The notes: generated by a model not told the origin, from the sequence alone. A DNA stretch of 64,000 nucleotides from Allolobophora icterica (GCA_963556255.1 OY744615.1:5750216-5814215); one strand, 5' to 3'. Counted from the first letter of the stretch, positions 42,301 to 43,860 are shown. Made by a program: numbers and translations.

Positions 42301-42480
42301 ACGACCGTTGCAACGACTCTCCACTCCGAAGATCAGAAATTTCCACTTACCTCAACTACCGCCTTCGATCCTATTCAAACCAAGTACGAGTTCCGTTTTG
42401 ATCGGAGAATGATGGACACACTGGTCGCTTGGTTTGCAGTAGCAAAGAATAAGAATCGAAGAGACAGCTTTCCGTTCTAG
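160..42480 (+). CDS. VPS13B: VPS13B orthologue, 34 exons covering the C-terminal three quarters
   Basis: VPS13B (BLTP5B) is a giant bridge-like lipid-transfer protein that acts at the Golgi and endosome contacts; in humans its loss causes Cohen syndrome. The identification rests on many colinear matches to the vertebrate protein as I recall it: [122 protein letters not shown] and the [13 protein letters not shown] segment near the C-terminus. In order the exons give the middle rod of the lipid groove, the VPS13 adaptor-binding (SHR-BD type) region, the ATG2_C-like helical region (exons 29-32) and the PH-like C-terminal domain (exons 32-34). The exons sum to about 9,074 nt, every junction keeps phase, and the ORF ends at TAG 42478-42480. 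The chorein N-terminus is outside the window. The family call is very secure; individual boundaries are predictions. Confidence 0.5.
425..540. repeat. Degenerate CATAGCATTTGTT minisatellite, left part
   Basis: A loose tandem array of a 20-25 bp unit containing catag and atttgtt. The same array resumes at 3543-3835, so the LINE between them was probably inserted into it. Confidence 0.5.
526..3492 (+). pseudogene. LINE endonuclease-reverse transcriptase ORF with TAG at 1678-1680
   Basis: A single reading frame, open from 526, runs through the endonuclease ([26 protein letters not shown], the catalytic VIAGDLNIH near 1054-1080 and the [10 protein letters not shown] motif near 1252) to a TAG at 1678-1680. 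It then continues in the same frame through the reverse transcriptase ([47 protein letters not shown], the YADD catalytic motif near 2614) to the stop at 3490-3492. No frameshift is seen across about 2.9 kb, so the single stop is probably a young point mutation. The first ATG is not a real start because the 5' end is truncated. Confidence 0.5.
540..3543 (+). mobile_element. CR1/L2-group LINE, 5'-truncated, one in-frame stop
   Basis: Non-LTR retrotransposon of the Jockey/CR1/L2 assemblage carrying an APE endonuclease and a reverse transcriptase. The 5' part (ORF1 and promoter) is missing. The 3' UTR is only about 50 bp and contains gctatataaaag followed by a short TAA repeat (3528-3543), a typical CR1/L2 end. 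It lies inside the GC-AG intron after VPS13B exon 1, in the sense orientation. The exact clade cannot be set without a tree. Confidence 0.5.
3543..3835. repeat. Degenerate CATAGCATTTGTT minisatellite, right part
   Basis: Continuation of the array at 425-540: repeated blocks reading tagcatttgttt, gactgcatagcatttgttg, cattgcatagtatttg and similar. Confidence 0.5.
3890..4320 (+). mobile_element. LINE/SINE 3' tail interrupted by a SINE
   Basis: The stretch 3909-3969 (gtcttttgtggactaatct ... gacctgattatggcctgg) continues after the inserted SINE as atcggttgatgccttgttc (4270 on) and agaagttactaatt. The same tail recurs at 10980-11125, 18900-19035 and, antisense, at 10580-10680, 34160-34260, 38085-38160 and 51250-51340. 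Confidence 0.5.
3970..4257 (+). mobile_element. tRNA-derived SINE (family 1), complete, 12-bp TSD
   Basis: The head resembles a tRNA, with A-box-like TAGTCTAGTGGTTAGCGCG and B-box GGTTCAAATCC, then a body with cctcatatgccgaggctaag and a CTT repeat tail (4244-4260). The direct repeats TTCTGGTATGCT at 3958-3969 and 4258-4269 flank it exactly, proving retroposition. It is not a working tRNA gene because the acceptor and anticodon stems do not pair. Confidence 0.5.
4374..4597 (+). CDS. VPS13B: VPS13B exon 2 of window
   Basis: Acceptor gactttcag at 4365-4373, donor CAG|GTTTGA at 4598. It encodes a polar stretch rich in Ser, Arg and Glu ending [14 protein letters not shown], which aligns with the vertebrate segment just before the next exon's VNVEQWC. 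The polar part is a disordered linker in the family. It was not obvious as an ORF because a stop lies just upstream of the acceptor. Confidence 0.5.
4631..4861 (-). mobile_element. tRNA-derived SINE (family 4), antisense
   Basis: On the minus strand it begins GGGGCATGGTGGCTCAGTGG (A box) and has the B box GGTTCGAATCC at 4799-4809. It ends with a TATAG/GCGCT tail and a TAAA repeat (4631-4647). A second copy is at 24679-24911. Confidence 0.5.
4918..5750 (-). mobile_element. 5'-truncated CR1/L2-type LINE tail
   Basis: The minus strand encodes degraded reverse transcriptase C-terminal sequence ([15 protein letters not shown] and [17 protein letters not shown]) and ends in cttataaatgtt-type tail sequence near 4918-4935. 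Stops and frameshifts make it dead. Confidence 0.5.
5764..5988 (+). mobile_element. tRNA-derived SINE (family 3) with ATT tail
   Basis: Head gggggatagagtaatggtaa, B-box-like GGCTCGATACC (5815-5825), body with gcaaggcgcc-type and aagatcttgattgtactg sequence, and an ATT microsatellite tail (5949-5988). Antisense copies are at 20240-20470 and 37577-37772. Confidence 0.5.
6240..6412 (+). mobile_element. tRNA-derived SINE (family 2)
   Basis: A box TTGGTTAGAGC, B-box-like GGTTTGAGCC, then cacggttactgtgtaggga and caagtccttcactcacaa. Related copies are at 7375-7480, 11510-11690, 26391-26590 and 33783-33960. The interval 5990-6240 and the stretch 6420-6790 hold only AT-rich intron. Confidence 0.5.
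6800..7022 (+). CDS. VPS13B: VPS13B exon 3 of window
   Basis: Acceptor ccatttttag ends at 6799; donor CA|GTAAGT at 7023. It encodes [20 protein letters not shown] and, further on, [20 protein letters not shown], matching the vertebrate segment reading TLVLCLPQIKIISAG. It ends with one base over. Confidence 0.5.
7130..7350. repeat. CTGGCTGG-type minisatellite
   Basis: Repeats of ctggctggtggactgg with variants. It lies about 110 bp inside the intron after VPS13B exon 3. A Pro/Gln/Ser-rich antisense ORF over it (7014-7478) is a product of the repeat. A similar short array is at 18540-18615. Confidence 0.5.
7490..8560 (-). mobile_element. Antisense SINE (family 2) split by a LINE
   Basis: On the minus strand the SINE head lies at about 8455-8555 and its body resumes at 7490-7582 (tgagcaaatccttcactcac). 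The LINE at 7587-8450 sits between them at the point where the other copies read gggaccttgagcaagtcc. Confidence 0.5.
7587..8450 (-). mobile_element. 5'-truncated CR1/L2-type LINE tail with ACAAT repeat
   Basis: The minus strand encodes reverse transcriptase C-terminal sequence: [57 protein letters not shown]. It ends with tttataaatttc and a pentanucleotide array (7587-7612). Several frameshifts are present, and a 22-bp foldback lies at 8277-8327. Confidence 0.5.
8595..8812 (+). CDS. VPS13B: VPS13B exon 4 of window
   Basis: Acceptor gaattgtag ends at 8594; donor CAG|GTTAGT at 8813. It starts with two bases and encodes [18 protein letters not shown], matching the vertebrate FPWTISLHDFSIYTLLG region, and ends in phase 0 after [17 protein letters not shown]. 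Confidence 0.5.
8813..9254. other. Intron, no clear element
   Basis: Intron sequence with a possible degraded SINE head (B-box-like GGTTCAAACCC near 8872) and simple tca-rich sequence near 9180-9220. Nothing coding is seen. Confidence 0.5.
9255..9950 (-). mobile_element. LINE tail with TTAC repeat (second LINE type)
   Basis: The minus strand encodes a 123-residue remnant with [20 protein letters not shown] and [12 protein letters not shown], the usual C-terminal end of many invertebrate non-LTR reverse transcriptases. The 3' end is a TTAC array (9261-9281). A second copy is at 35416-35940. Confidence 0.5.
10211..10556 (+). CDS. VPS13B: VPS13B exon 5 of window
   Basis: Acceptor gtagtttcag ends at 10210; donor AATG|GTGAGA at 10557. 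It encodes a Ser/Glu/Asp-rich variable stretch and then the conserved [20 protein letters not shown], equivalent to the vertebrate VSLWMQWVLPKITIKLF. It leaves one base. Confidence 0.5.
10580..11125. mobile_element. Two LINE tails facing each other
   Basis: 10580-10850 is antisense (cataaggcatcatcca-like and gtcaatatccagaagatc) and 10830-11125 is sense, with a degraded C-terminus ([15 protein letters not shown]). Together they fill the intron between exons 5 and 6. Confidence 0.5.
11143..11257 (+). CDS. VPS13B: VPS13B exon 6 of window
   Basis: Acceptor ctgtttttag ends at 11142; donor CT|GTAAGT at 11258. It encodes [20 protein letters not shown] and [10 protein letters not shown], one of the strongest matches to vertebrate VPS13B. 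A LINE tail ends less than 20 bases upstream of the acceptor. Confidence 0.5.
11258..11774. other. Intron with family 2 SINE remnant
   Basis: A tandem block of gtaagtcattatgttacactgga type at 11258-11320, then a degraded family 2 SINE at 11510-11690 (agcacttggcctgtttac, gttcgagcctcc). Confidence 0.5.
11775..12653 (+). CDS. VPS13B: VPS13B exon 7 of window (879 nt)
   Basis: Acceptor tttccatag ends at 11774; donor CAGG|GTAAGA at 12654. This long exon encodes [66 protein letters not shown] and [10 protein letters not shown]. Vertebrate counterparts are HGFLSLTYTKA, LTSRNLPLIYV, DPGSEIEDRQYQID and NPALEWN. It starts with one base and ends with two. Confidence 0.5.
12654..13031. other. Intron with GATTA-tailed repeat end
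   Basis: It holds a tail reading cggcactatagaagtcatt and a short GATTA repeat (12853-12888), one of several in the window. Nothing else is recognised. Confidence 0.5.
13032..13134 (+). CDS. VPS13B: VPS13B exon 8 of window
   Basis: Acceptor gcattttag ends at 13031; donor CAG|GTAATC at 13135. It encodes [20 protein letters not shown] followed by [14 protein letters not shown]. It starts with the single base that completes the codon of exon 7 and ends in phase 0. Confidence 0.5.
13135..13653. other. Intron, low complexity
   Basis: ATT microsatellite at 13215-13280 and degenerate cctaatctaacc blocks at 13160-13620. No gene or clear element. Confidence 0.5.
13654..14275 (+). CDS. VPS13B: VPS13B exon 9 of window (622 nt)
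   Basis: Acceptor tacggcag ends at 13653. It encodes [20 protein letters not shown], aligned with vertebrate ILVCGHSLEVNITTNLDFFLS, then [20 protein letters not shown] and [19 protein letters not shown]. Donor CAG|GTGAAA at 14276 is followed within seven bases by a GGAT array, so the ORF reads on as an artefact to 14400. Confidence 0.5.
14281..14378. repeat. GGAT microsatellite
   Basis: About 24 GGAT/GGGT units begin five bases after the donor GT of VPS13B exon 9. Repeat-number changes would act close to the splice site. Confidence 0.5.
14400..15038. other. Intron with poly-C run and degraded family 2 SINE
   Basis: A 14-base C run (14629-14642), a GAGGAG run (14900-14922) and a degraded antisense family 2 SINE (14835-14965). 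No coding sequence. Confidence 0.5.
15039..15203 (+). CDS. VPS13B: VPS13B exon 10 of window
   Basis: Acceptor ctacttgtag ends at 15038; donor ACG|GTAATA at 15204. It encodes [20 protein letters not shown] and [15 protein letters not shown], starting with two and ending with one base. Sequence conservation is modest; placement rests on phase and splice sites. Confidence 0.5.
15204..15571. other. Intron with CTCTGT repeat
   Basis: CTCTGT/CTGT-rich microsatellite at 15238-15322, then AT-rich sequence. No coding sequence. Confidence 0.5.
15572..15772 (+). CDS. VPS13B: VPS13B exon 11 of window
   Basis: Acceptor tttcctgtag ends at 15571; donor CGG|GTAAAC at 15773. It encodes [20 protein letters not shown] and an acidic stretch, equivalent to the vertebrate segment reading WRAVSCFQKISVQTTQIVIS. 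Phase fits both neighbours. Confidence 0.5.
15773..16108. other. Intron, CATT-rich
   Basis: Degenerate repeats of caatcattcaatcatt at 15855-16020; otherwise nothing recognised. Confidence 0.5.
16109..16374 (+). CDS. VPS13B: VPS13B exon 12 of window
   Basis: Acceptor ttcttttcag ends at 16108; donor ATG|GTGGGT at 16375. It encodes [37 protein letters not shown] and [13 protein letters not shown], ending in phase 0. The vertebrate equivalent has LLSINDFLLKTSLKERSRIL. Confidence 0.5.
16745..16876. mobile_element. Small inverted-repeat element (MITE-like)
   Basis: Ends AAGCACCTCCCAAA (16745) and TTTGGGAGGTGCTT (ending 16876) are inverted copies; the inverted ends cover about 28 bp with a few mismatches. 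The AT-rich core is about 75 bp. I could not define a target-site duplication. Confidence 0.5.
16982..17144 (+). CDS. VPS13B: VPS13B exon 13 of window
   Basis: Acceptor ctttttatag ends at 16981; donor GAAT|GTATGT at 17145. It encodes [20 protein letters not shown] and ends [12 protein letters not shown], which aligns with the vertebrate GLFQYVQDAE. One base carries over to the next exon. Confidence 0.5.
17364..17626. mobile_element. Nonautonomous hAT element, 8-bp TSD ATTAAAAT
   Basis: It begins CAGTGTTTTTTTTCAG and ends CAGAAAAAAAGCACTG. ATTAAAAT flanks it at 17356-17363 and 17627-17634. Inside are the duplicated blocks gttccgttccgg near the right end. A sister copy in the opposite orientation is at 53943-54216. 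Confidence 0.5.
17627..18265. other. Intron, GATTA-tailed remnant
   Basis: AT-rich intron with a tail reading aatggcactacagaagtcag and a GATTA repeat near 18113-18150. Nothing coding. Confidence 0.5.
18266..18444 (+). CDS. VPS13B: VPS13B exon 14 of window
   Basis: Acceptor gttttcaag ends at 18265; donor CGG|GTACGG at 18445 (weak). It encodes [13 protein letters not shown] and [20 protein letters not shown], matching vertebrate YEVLFYNETED and MLWRYPEPRVLTLVRITPVP. The ORF reads on into the intron, but the next exon's VPC match fixes the end. Confidence 0.5.
18445..19180. other. Intron with minisatellite and LINE tail
   Basis: A ctgactggctg-type array at 18540-18615 and a degraded sense LINE tail at 18810-19035 (agttgctggacctagattt to gatgctatagaagttgttg). 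The LINE tail type matches the one at 3909-4320. Confidence 0.5.
19181..19380 (+). CDS. VPS13B: VPS13B exon 15 of window
   Basis: Acceptor ttctatcag ends at 19180; donor CTCAG|GTAAAT at 19381. It encodes [20 protein letters not shown] then [11 protein letters not shown]. The vertebrate equivalents are VPCSLEYWDELQKVFVAFRE and SDLWRIVLNSS. It starts in phase 0 and ends with two bases. Confidence 0.5.
19748..19905 (+). CDS. VPS13B: VPS13B exon 16 of window
   Basis: Acceptor tggattttcag ends at 19747. It encodes [20 protein letters not shown] and [18 protein letters not shown], equivalent to vertebrate DPLVTPTALAACTRVDSCF. Donor A|GTACCC at 19906 is weak but needed: reading through meets a stop inside a 42-bp in-frame repeat of the exon end (see findings). 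Confidence 0.5.
19945..20010. repeat. GATCAT/GATGAT microsatellite
   Basis: Repeats of gatcatgatcatgatgatg, self-complementary in part, in the intron after exon 16. Confidence 0.5.
20190..21146. mobile_element. hAT-like element, 8-bp TSD AATTGTTA, with nested SINE
   Basis: Left end CAGGGCTGTCAA, right end TTGACAGCCCT; AATTGTTA lies at 20182-20189 and 21147-21154. The element contains an antisense family 3 SINE at 20240-20470. I find no transposase remains in it. Confidence 0.5.
20240..20470 (-). mobile_element. tRNA-derived SINE (family 3), antisense
   Basis: Minus-strand head from 20470 (ggggatagcgtaatggtaac), B-box-like region near 20405-20420, body shared with 5764-5988, and an ATT-type tail at 20252-20285. 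It lies inside the hAT element 20190-21146. Confidence 0.5.
21287..21423 (+). CDS. VPS13B: VPS13B exon 17 of window
   Basis: Acceptor atgttacag ends at 21286; donor CGG|GTCAGA at 21424. It encodes [20 protein letters not shown] then [11 protein letters not shown]. Conservation is moderate (vertebrate YMIVSFREPHMYLRQW region) and the phase fits both sides. Confidence 0.5.
21424..22060 (+). mobile_element. Two related LINE tail fragments in tandem
   Basis: 21470-21600 and 21805-21960 share blocks such as ctctggcttc, aaatattctattgttt and a final tail (tttctgatgctatcgaag type). They look like two degraded copies of the same sense LINE end. Confidence 0.5.
22080..22650 (-). mobile_element. L2-like LINE tail, antisense
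   Basis: The minus strand encodes [20 protein letters not shown] and [20 protein letters not shown], matching the C-terminal region of the LINE at 59125-61298. The end near 22085 reads as an antisense tail (ctacagcacccac). Frameshifted. Confidence 0.5.
22890..23000 (+). CDS. VPS13B: VPS13B exon 18 of window
   Basis: Acceptor tctttcttag ends at 22889; donor AAG|GTAAAC at 23001. It is 111 nt, phase 0 to phase 0, and encodes [19 protein letters not shown]. The vertebrate region has KLLECRNVTMQSV. It is too short to show up well in an ORF listing, and it is required for colinearity. Confidence 0.5.
23001..23794. other. Intron with antisense LINE remnant
   Basis: The region 23555-23710 (gcgccattatcatg, aatcgatggtgtcttcttc) resembles 27480-27630 and looks like an antisense LINE tail. 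The rest is unrecognised. Confidence 0.5.
23795..23974 (+). CDS. VPS13B: VPS13B exon 19 of window
   Basis: Acceptor aatctgacag ends at 23794; donor CAG|GTTGGT at 23975. It is 180 nt in phase 0 and encodes [20 protein letters not shown] and [18 protein letters not shown], the latter nearly identical to vertebrate FVICNDTQETLRFGQ. This marks the entry to the adaptor-binding region. Confidence 0.5.
24000..24300. repeat. LINE-like tail and GGGGTAATGATT degenerate array
   Basis: A GACGCTATATAAATTG tail at 24008-24023, then repeats of the type attggggtaatgattggggt over 24080-24260. Confidence 0.5.
24381..24638 (+). CDS. VPS13B: VPS13B exon 20 of window
   Basis: Acceptor tgttatccag ends at 24380; donor CAG|GTGAAA at 24639. 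Phase 0. It encodes [20 protein letters not shown], then a Ser/Ala-rich loop, and [17 protein letters not shown], aligned to vertebrate VDTDENILLASLHSHQYSWR and ASLIIKVQQLNGVQKQ. Confidence 0.5.
24679..24911 (-). mobile_element. tRNA-derived SINE (family 4), antisense
   Basis: Second copy of the element at 4631-4861: minus-strand head GGGGCGTGGTGGCTCAGTGG, B box GGTTCGAATCC, tail with ctatagaaatatcc and a TAAA repeat. Confidence 0.5.
25099..25341 (+). CDS. VPS13B: VPS13B exon 21 of window
   Basis: Acceptor gaacactag ends at 25098; donor AAG|GTAGTT at 25342. Phase 0, 81 codons. It encodes [20 protein letters not shown] and [17 protein letters not shown], aligned to vertebrate IIICGRQIICSYLSQSIELK and the WSRDVCLES segment. 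Confidence 0.5.
25440..25680. mobile_element. LINE 3' tails
   Basis: 25445-25495 (tatatagcaccacttctag) and 25525-25660 (atttataaagcacctcttgc, cagaagcccaggggaaac) are antisense tails, the second the same as at 7616-7680. Confidence 0.5.
25681..26390. other. Intron, nothing recognised
   Basis: Unique-looking intron sequence. A 64-codon ORF at 25726-25920 has no recognisable features and does not fit the VPS13B exon phase. Confidence 0.5.
26391..26590 (+). mobile_element. tRNA-derived SINE (family 2), degraded
   Basis: Contains aaccggttagttgcaacac, then ttgtgtagggaccttgagc and aagtccttcactcacaattg, as in the copies at 6240 and 33783. It ends about 60 bp before VPS13B exon 22. Confidence 0.5.
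26654..26737 (+). CDS. VPS13B: VPS13B exon 22 of window, GC donor
   Basis: Acceptor ttcgcttag ends at 26653. It encodes [20 protein letters not shown] and ends ETM. Donor ATG|GCAAGT at 26738 is a GC donor: joining it to 27271 gives [12 protein letters not shown], matching vertebrate QRM-IVFSPLFIM residue for residue. A GT at 26772 would insert extra residues and break phase with the next exon. Confidence 0.5.
26740..27270. other. GC-AG intron, degraded repeats
   Basis: Intron after exon 22. It has a degraded family 2 SINE-like piece near 27025-27070 and otherwise nothing recognised. Confidence 0.5.
27271..27446 (+). CDS. VPS13B: VPS13B exon 23 of window
   Basis: Acceptor tgttttccag ends at 27270. 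It encodes [20 protein letters not shown] and [12 protein letters not shown], equivalent to vertebrate IVFSPLFIMRSHLPDPIIIH and PDLVHHLTFQ. The donor is doubtful: AA|GTTCGA at 27447 is the only nearby GT in the right phase, although the next in-frame residues (KFDP) resemble vertebrate EEYDP. Confidence 0.5.
27447..28062. other. Intron with antisense LINE remnant
   Basis: 27480-27630 matches the remnant at 23555-23710. A GATTA repeat lies at 27970-28010. The 97-codon ORF at 27635-27928 shows no VPS13B similarity. Confidence 0.5.
28063..28227 (+). CDS. VPS13B: VPS13B exon 24 of window
   Basis: Acceptor tgttttctag ends at 28062; donor CAC|GTAAGC at 28228. It encodes [18 protein letters not shown] and [15 protein letters not shown], the latter matching vertebrate LQPIWPYNKKDSD. 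It starts with one base and ends with two. Confidence 0.5.
28488..28630. repeat. AATTGAGACTTTTAATTGTT tandem array
   Basis: About six degenerate units of roughly 22-26 bp (gacttttaattgttaaattg) end next to the polypyrimidine tract of VPS13B exon 25. Confidence 0.5.
28642..28948 (+). CDS. VPS13B: VPS13B exon 25 of window, GC donor
   Basis: Acceptor tcctttcag ends at 28641. It encodes a polar loop and then [36 protein letters not shown] and [10 protein letters not shown], aligned to vertebrate LLPWALLINESKWDLWL and GKIIIPPNFQ. Donor AAG|GCAAGA at 28949 is a GC donor; the join VFK-GSFRIGV matches NFQ-EAFQIGI exactly. Confidence 0.5.
28951..29635. other. GC-AG intron with LINE and SINE tails
   Basis: Antisense tail at 29115-29160 (atttatatagcgcctcttc), degraded family 2 SINE at 29180-29275, and a sense LINE end at 29430-29605 ending ggtgctatataaatctgtg with an ATTACA-like tail. 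Confidence 0.5.
29636..29790. repeat. 21-bp tandem repeat
   Basis: About seven units of ttaatctaatcataacagttc with scattered changes, for example at 29680, 29701 and 29722. Confidence 0.5.
30250..30423 (+). CDS. VPS13B: VPS13B exon 26 of window
   Basis: Acceptor aaattgcag ends at 30249; donor CAG|GTAGAG at 30424. 58 codons in phase 0, encoding [20 protein letters not shown] and [20 protein letters not shown]. It aligns with vertebrate EAFQIGIYWANTNTVHKSVA. Confidence 0.5.
30424..30833. other. Intron, low complexity
   Basis: Degenerate tctattctaatct blocks at 30510-30650; nothing else recognised. Confidence 0.5.
30834..30974 (+). CDS. VPS13B: VPS13B exon 27 of window
   Basis: Acceptor cttgtgtag ends at 30833; donor AAG|GTATTG at 30975. 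47 codons in phase 0. It encodes [20 protein letters not shown] and [16 protein letters not shown], equivalent to vertebrate CQFCISSMVQQGIQIIQIED and TIINNTPYQIFYK. Confidence 0.5.
31240..32230 (-). mobile_element. CR1/L2-type LINE tail, antisense
   Basis: The minus strand encodes [51 protein letters not shown] and [19 protein letters not shown], the same family as the LINE at 540-3543 ([23 protein letters not shown] type). Its 3' end is near 31255-31275 and a CATT repeat lies at 31241-31257. Frameshifted, dead. Confidence 0.5.
32265..32530 (-). mobile_element. Second antisense LINE tail
   Basis: Begins gatttatatagcacctcttc, then gaactactcagaggcgcgcc, the same tail as at 31255. The last coding residues are badly degraded. 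Confidence 0.5.
32531..33187. other. Intron, nothing recognised
   Basis: AT-rich intron up to exon 28 with no clear element or coding sequence. Confidence 0.5.
33188..33650 (+). CDS. VPS13B: VPS13B exon 28 of window
   Basis: Acceptor caattctag ends at 33187; donor CATG|GTGGGT at 33651. It encodes [40 protein letters not shown] and [19 protein letters not shown]. Vertebrate counterparts include FCTRAIVLTYQEHLGVTYLT and RVIIHNRCPVKMLIK. Confidence 0.5.
33783..33960 (+). mobile_element. tRNA-derived SINE (family 2)
   Basis: A box TTGGTTAGAGC (33790-33800), B box GGTTCGAACTT, then ggttactgtgtagtgacctt and caagtcattcactcac. The tail ends near ataataaatgtg. Confidence 0.5.
34160..34330 (-). mobile_element. 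Antisense LINE/SINE tail
   Basis: Reads atagtgccggcgtctaatgc and gaaggcatcaaccgatgg, then gtcgatatccagaagatcgg. Same family as the sense tail at 3909-4320. Confidence 0.5.
34350..35389. mobile_element. 1,040-bp hAT (Charlie-like ends), 8-bp TSD TGTTAGAC
   Basis: Ends CAGTGCTTCCCAAACT and AGTTTGGGAAGCACTG are perfect 16-bp inverted repeats. TGTTAGAC lies at 34342-34349 and 35390-35397. Both subterminal regions carry the block ggaccggca. I see no transposase ORF, so it is nonautonomous. It lies in the intron after exon 28. Known family: hAT, from end sequence and TSD length. Confidence 0.5.
35416..35940 (-). mobile_element. LINE tail with TTAC repeat, antisense
   Basis: The minus strand encodes [20 protein letters not shown] then SHDRALPQ and [14 protein letters not shown], a typical C-terminus of invertebrate non-LTR reverse transcriptases. 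The end is a TTAC array at 35418-35438. It runs up to about 30 bp before exon 29. Sister copy at 9255-9950. Confidence 0.5.
35971..37257 (+). CDS. VPS13B: VPS13B exon 29 of window (1,287 nt)
   Basis: Acceptor ttaatttcag ends at 35970; donor GCAG|GTCAGT at 37258. This is the longest exon. It encodes the region before and into the C-terminal helical part: [99 protein letters not shown] and [18 protein letters not shown]. Each has a close vertebrate counterpart, for example VRKLVIQPVNLLVSIHAS and TPLSFSVFERG. Confidence 0.5.
37258..37576. other. Intron with GTGGT and ACAT repeats
   Basis: tggtggttgtgg-type repeats at 37405-37450 and catacata repeats at 37470-37575. The 15-bp inverted repeat ATGCATCTAACCCCA is at 37494-37508 and 37538-37552. 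Confidence 0.5.
37577..37772 (-). mobile_element. tRNA-derived SINE (family 3), antisense
   Basis: Third copy of this family: minus-strand head near 37772, body shared with 5764-5988, ATT-type tail at 37577-37590. It splits an ACAT microsatellite that continues at 37776-37797. Confidence 0.5.
37800..38423. other. Intron with LINE tails
   Basis: 37825-37895 (gtgaataagctggtgctttg, agcgctttagaaatttgga) matches the 3' UTR of the LINE at 59125-61298. 38085-38160 is the antisense tail of the 3909-4320 type. Confidence 0.5.
38424..38748. mobile_element. Degraded hAT element
   Basis: Left end CGGTGCTTCTCAAACT, right end AAATTTTGAGAAGCACTG, related to the ends of 34350-35389. The flanks CTCTAGGT and TTCTAGAT agree at 6 of 8 positions, as expected for an old TSD. 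Confidence 0.5.
38788..38960. repeat. GAGTGATTGATTGCGA tandem array
   Basis: About ten degenerate 16-bp units end directly at the acceptor of VPS13B exon 30, so the splice site lies inside the array edge. Confidence 0.5.
38963..39139 (+). CDS. VPS13B: VPS13B exon 30 of window (ATG2_C-like segment)
   Basis: Acceptor tgttgattgtag ends at 38962; donor GCAG|GTCAGA at 39140. It encodes [20 protein letters not shown] followed by [19 protein letters not shown], one of the most conserved parts of VPS13 proteins. The acceptor sits at the end of a GATTGAT-type tandem array (38788-38960), and a further degenerate array starts right after the donor. Confidence 0.5.
39140..39430. repeat. About 33-bp degenerate tandem array
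   Basis: Eight or so units of the type cctatttaatctaatctaac plus ctgaattgac start right after the donor of exon 30. Confidence 0.5.
39431..39990. mobile_element. Family 1 SINE pieces and a hAT-like end
   Basis: 39432-39527 is a sense family 1 SINE head (tctagtggccagtgtgttgg). 39532-39660 begins CAGTGATGGGCAA, a common hAT end, and is rich in agtttaact. 39720-39990 is an antisense family 1 SINE with cttagcctcggcatatgagg. No matching right hAT end was found. Confidence 0.5.
40173..40343 (+). CDS. VPS13B: VPS13B exon 31 of window
   Basis: Acceptor gcgattccag ends at 40172; donor CTAG|GTATGA at 40344. It encodes [20 protein letters not shown] and [18 protein letters not shown], close to vertebrate [20 protein letters not shown] and GLRQGLSRLGISLL. 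The acceptor appears to lie in a LINE/SINE 3' tail (see findings). Confidence 0.5.
40344..40620. other. Intron with CTGTCT repeat
   Basis: CTGTCT/CTCTGT microsatellite at 40365-40475. The overlapping ORFs there are repeat artefacts. Confidence 0.5.
40621..40903 (+). CDS. VPS13B: VPS13B exon 32 of window
   Basis: Acceptor ctgtgaccag ends at 40620; donor CACGA|GTATGT at 40904. It encodes [34 protein letters not shown] and [20 protein letters not shown], near-identical in type to vertebrate GAIAGIVDQPMQNF and GVISGVGKGIMGVFTKPIGG. Confidence 0.5.
40904..41320. other. Intron, nothing recognised
   Basis: AT-rich intron between exons 32 and 33 without visible elements. Confidence 0.5.
41321..41564 (+). 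CDS. VPS13B: VPS13B exon 33 of window (PH-like domain)
   Basis: Acceptor tgttgatag ends at 41320; donor AAC|GTAGGT at 41565. It encodes [20 protein letters not shown] and an [15 protein letters not shown] strand, equivalent to vertebrate LLLTSEVLFVVSVSEDTQQQ. It forms most of the C-terminal PH-like beta barrel. Confidence 0.5.
41571..41842 (+). mobile_element. tRNA-derived SINE (family 1), degraded
   Basis: Starts in the first bases of the intron after exon 33 (acaatagtctagttgctaga), B-box-like GGTCCAAATCC, body cctcatttgccaaggctaag, end ttgagggactgctg. Confidence 0.5.
42250..42480 (+). CDS. VPS13B: VPS13B terminal exon with stop
   Basis: Acceptor tgtttatcag ends at 42249; TAG stop at 42478-42480. 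It encodes [16 protein letters not shown] and ends [20 protein letters not shown] then PF. The basic tail resembles vertebrate FTMVKNKALRKGFP. A 13-bp stem hairpin begins six bases after the stop. Confidence 0.5.
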   Translation, partial: ESNRQTNSSRLAAFIDDTTVATTLHSEDQKFPLTSTTAFDPIQTKYEFRFDRRMMDTLVAWFAVAKNKNRRDSFPF

Positions 42481-43430
42481 GTCACAGGAATGCAGCATTC
42501 ACAAGGAAATGCTGCATTCCATCGAGTCTTGATTACGAATGAAGTCAAGGTTGTCATTAGCATCTGGAATTCGCAGGCATCTGGAACTCTGCCATTTTGA
42601 TAGCTTATAACTTTTAATAATAATGTAAAATAATAATAATAAGGATAATGATGAGTACTGTTTAATGATATCAATAAGAATAATAATATTAATAATAATT
42701 ATTATTAATAGTAATAATTATAAGTATTGTTATTGTTTTGCTTATAAAAATGATTTATATGCTAGAAAATTATGTATATGCTAGAAATAATTTAAAATAA
42801 TAATAGTAGTATTATTATTTTTAAGAATAATGACTAGTTTTCTTGTTTTCTTACACAAGATCTTGTAAAATTTCAGCCATTCCAGAGTTTTTGTTTTGTT
42901 AATCTCTAGGGTTTTTCAGTCCCGTTTGATAAAAAAGATAGTAAAAAAATCAGAAGGAAATTAATACATGTAATTAAGAATTTGAGACACTTCTGAGAAC
43001 GAAGAAAACTGAAGACATCTTCTAGAGAATTGTAACGCTCAATCTGTTTAGAAATCAGTTTCATATTAGATGATATTTATCTCTCATCTATTGTCAAAAC
43101 CCGACCTATGCAAGGATGAAGAGTAAATCGGGGCATATTTCATGACAAGTGACTCCGATGTCAATTTGACAAATAGTTTGGTATGAGCTGCACTTTTAAG
43201 TGCAACGATATTAACAGTTGATTATGTGGTGGCTAAAAGAAATGGTTCTACCATTTGACAATAGTAGAACATTATAATAGTAATGATATTGACAGTTGAT
43301 TTCATAATGGCTGAAAGAAATGGTTGAGCCATTTTGCAAATTGTAAGTTGTGTTTAAATAGGTCACAAGAAAGGATCTGAATGCAACTGTTATTTATGAT
43401 TTCATTCTGTTATCTCCCAGTTGATATTAA
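42481..43430. other. 3' flank of VPS13B
   Basis: It starts with the hairpin 42487-42520. I find no AATAAA in the first several hundred bases after the stop, so the poly(A) site is not assigned. The rest is AT-rich. Confidence 0.5.
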
Positions 43431-43570
43431 TATTGCCTGTATTATTATAATTATTATTACTAATTACTGTGACTGCTACTGTTATTACTATTATTATTAC
43501 CAGGTATTACCTGGTATTATTATTAATAGCATTGTCTCATAATTAATATTAATATTACCTGTATTGTTAC

Positions 43571-43617
<47 letters not shown>

Positions 43618-43860
43618 GGTAATATTAACTGGTAATATTAACTGCTATTATTAGCTAGTATTGCCATTATTATTATTACTATTATTATTATTACTGTTAA
43701 CTGGTATGATTACAATACTGATTGTTATTAATGTTATATTTTATTATTAATATTTTATTTATATTATTATTTTATTGTTATATTGTGATTATTTTAAACT
43801 GGTATTTGGTATTATATTGTGTGTTATTATACATTGTTACAGTATTGTTTCTGATTATAT
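43430..43860. repeat. ATT/TTA microsatellite region
   Basis: Long runs of TTA repeats (43568-43612 the purest) mixed with aactggtaatatt blocks. No coding sequence. Confidence 0.5.
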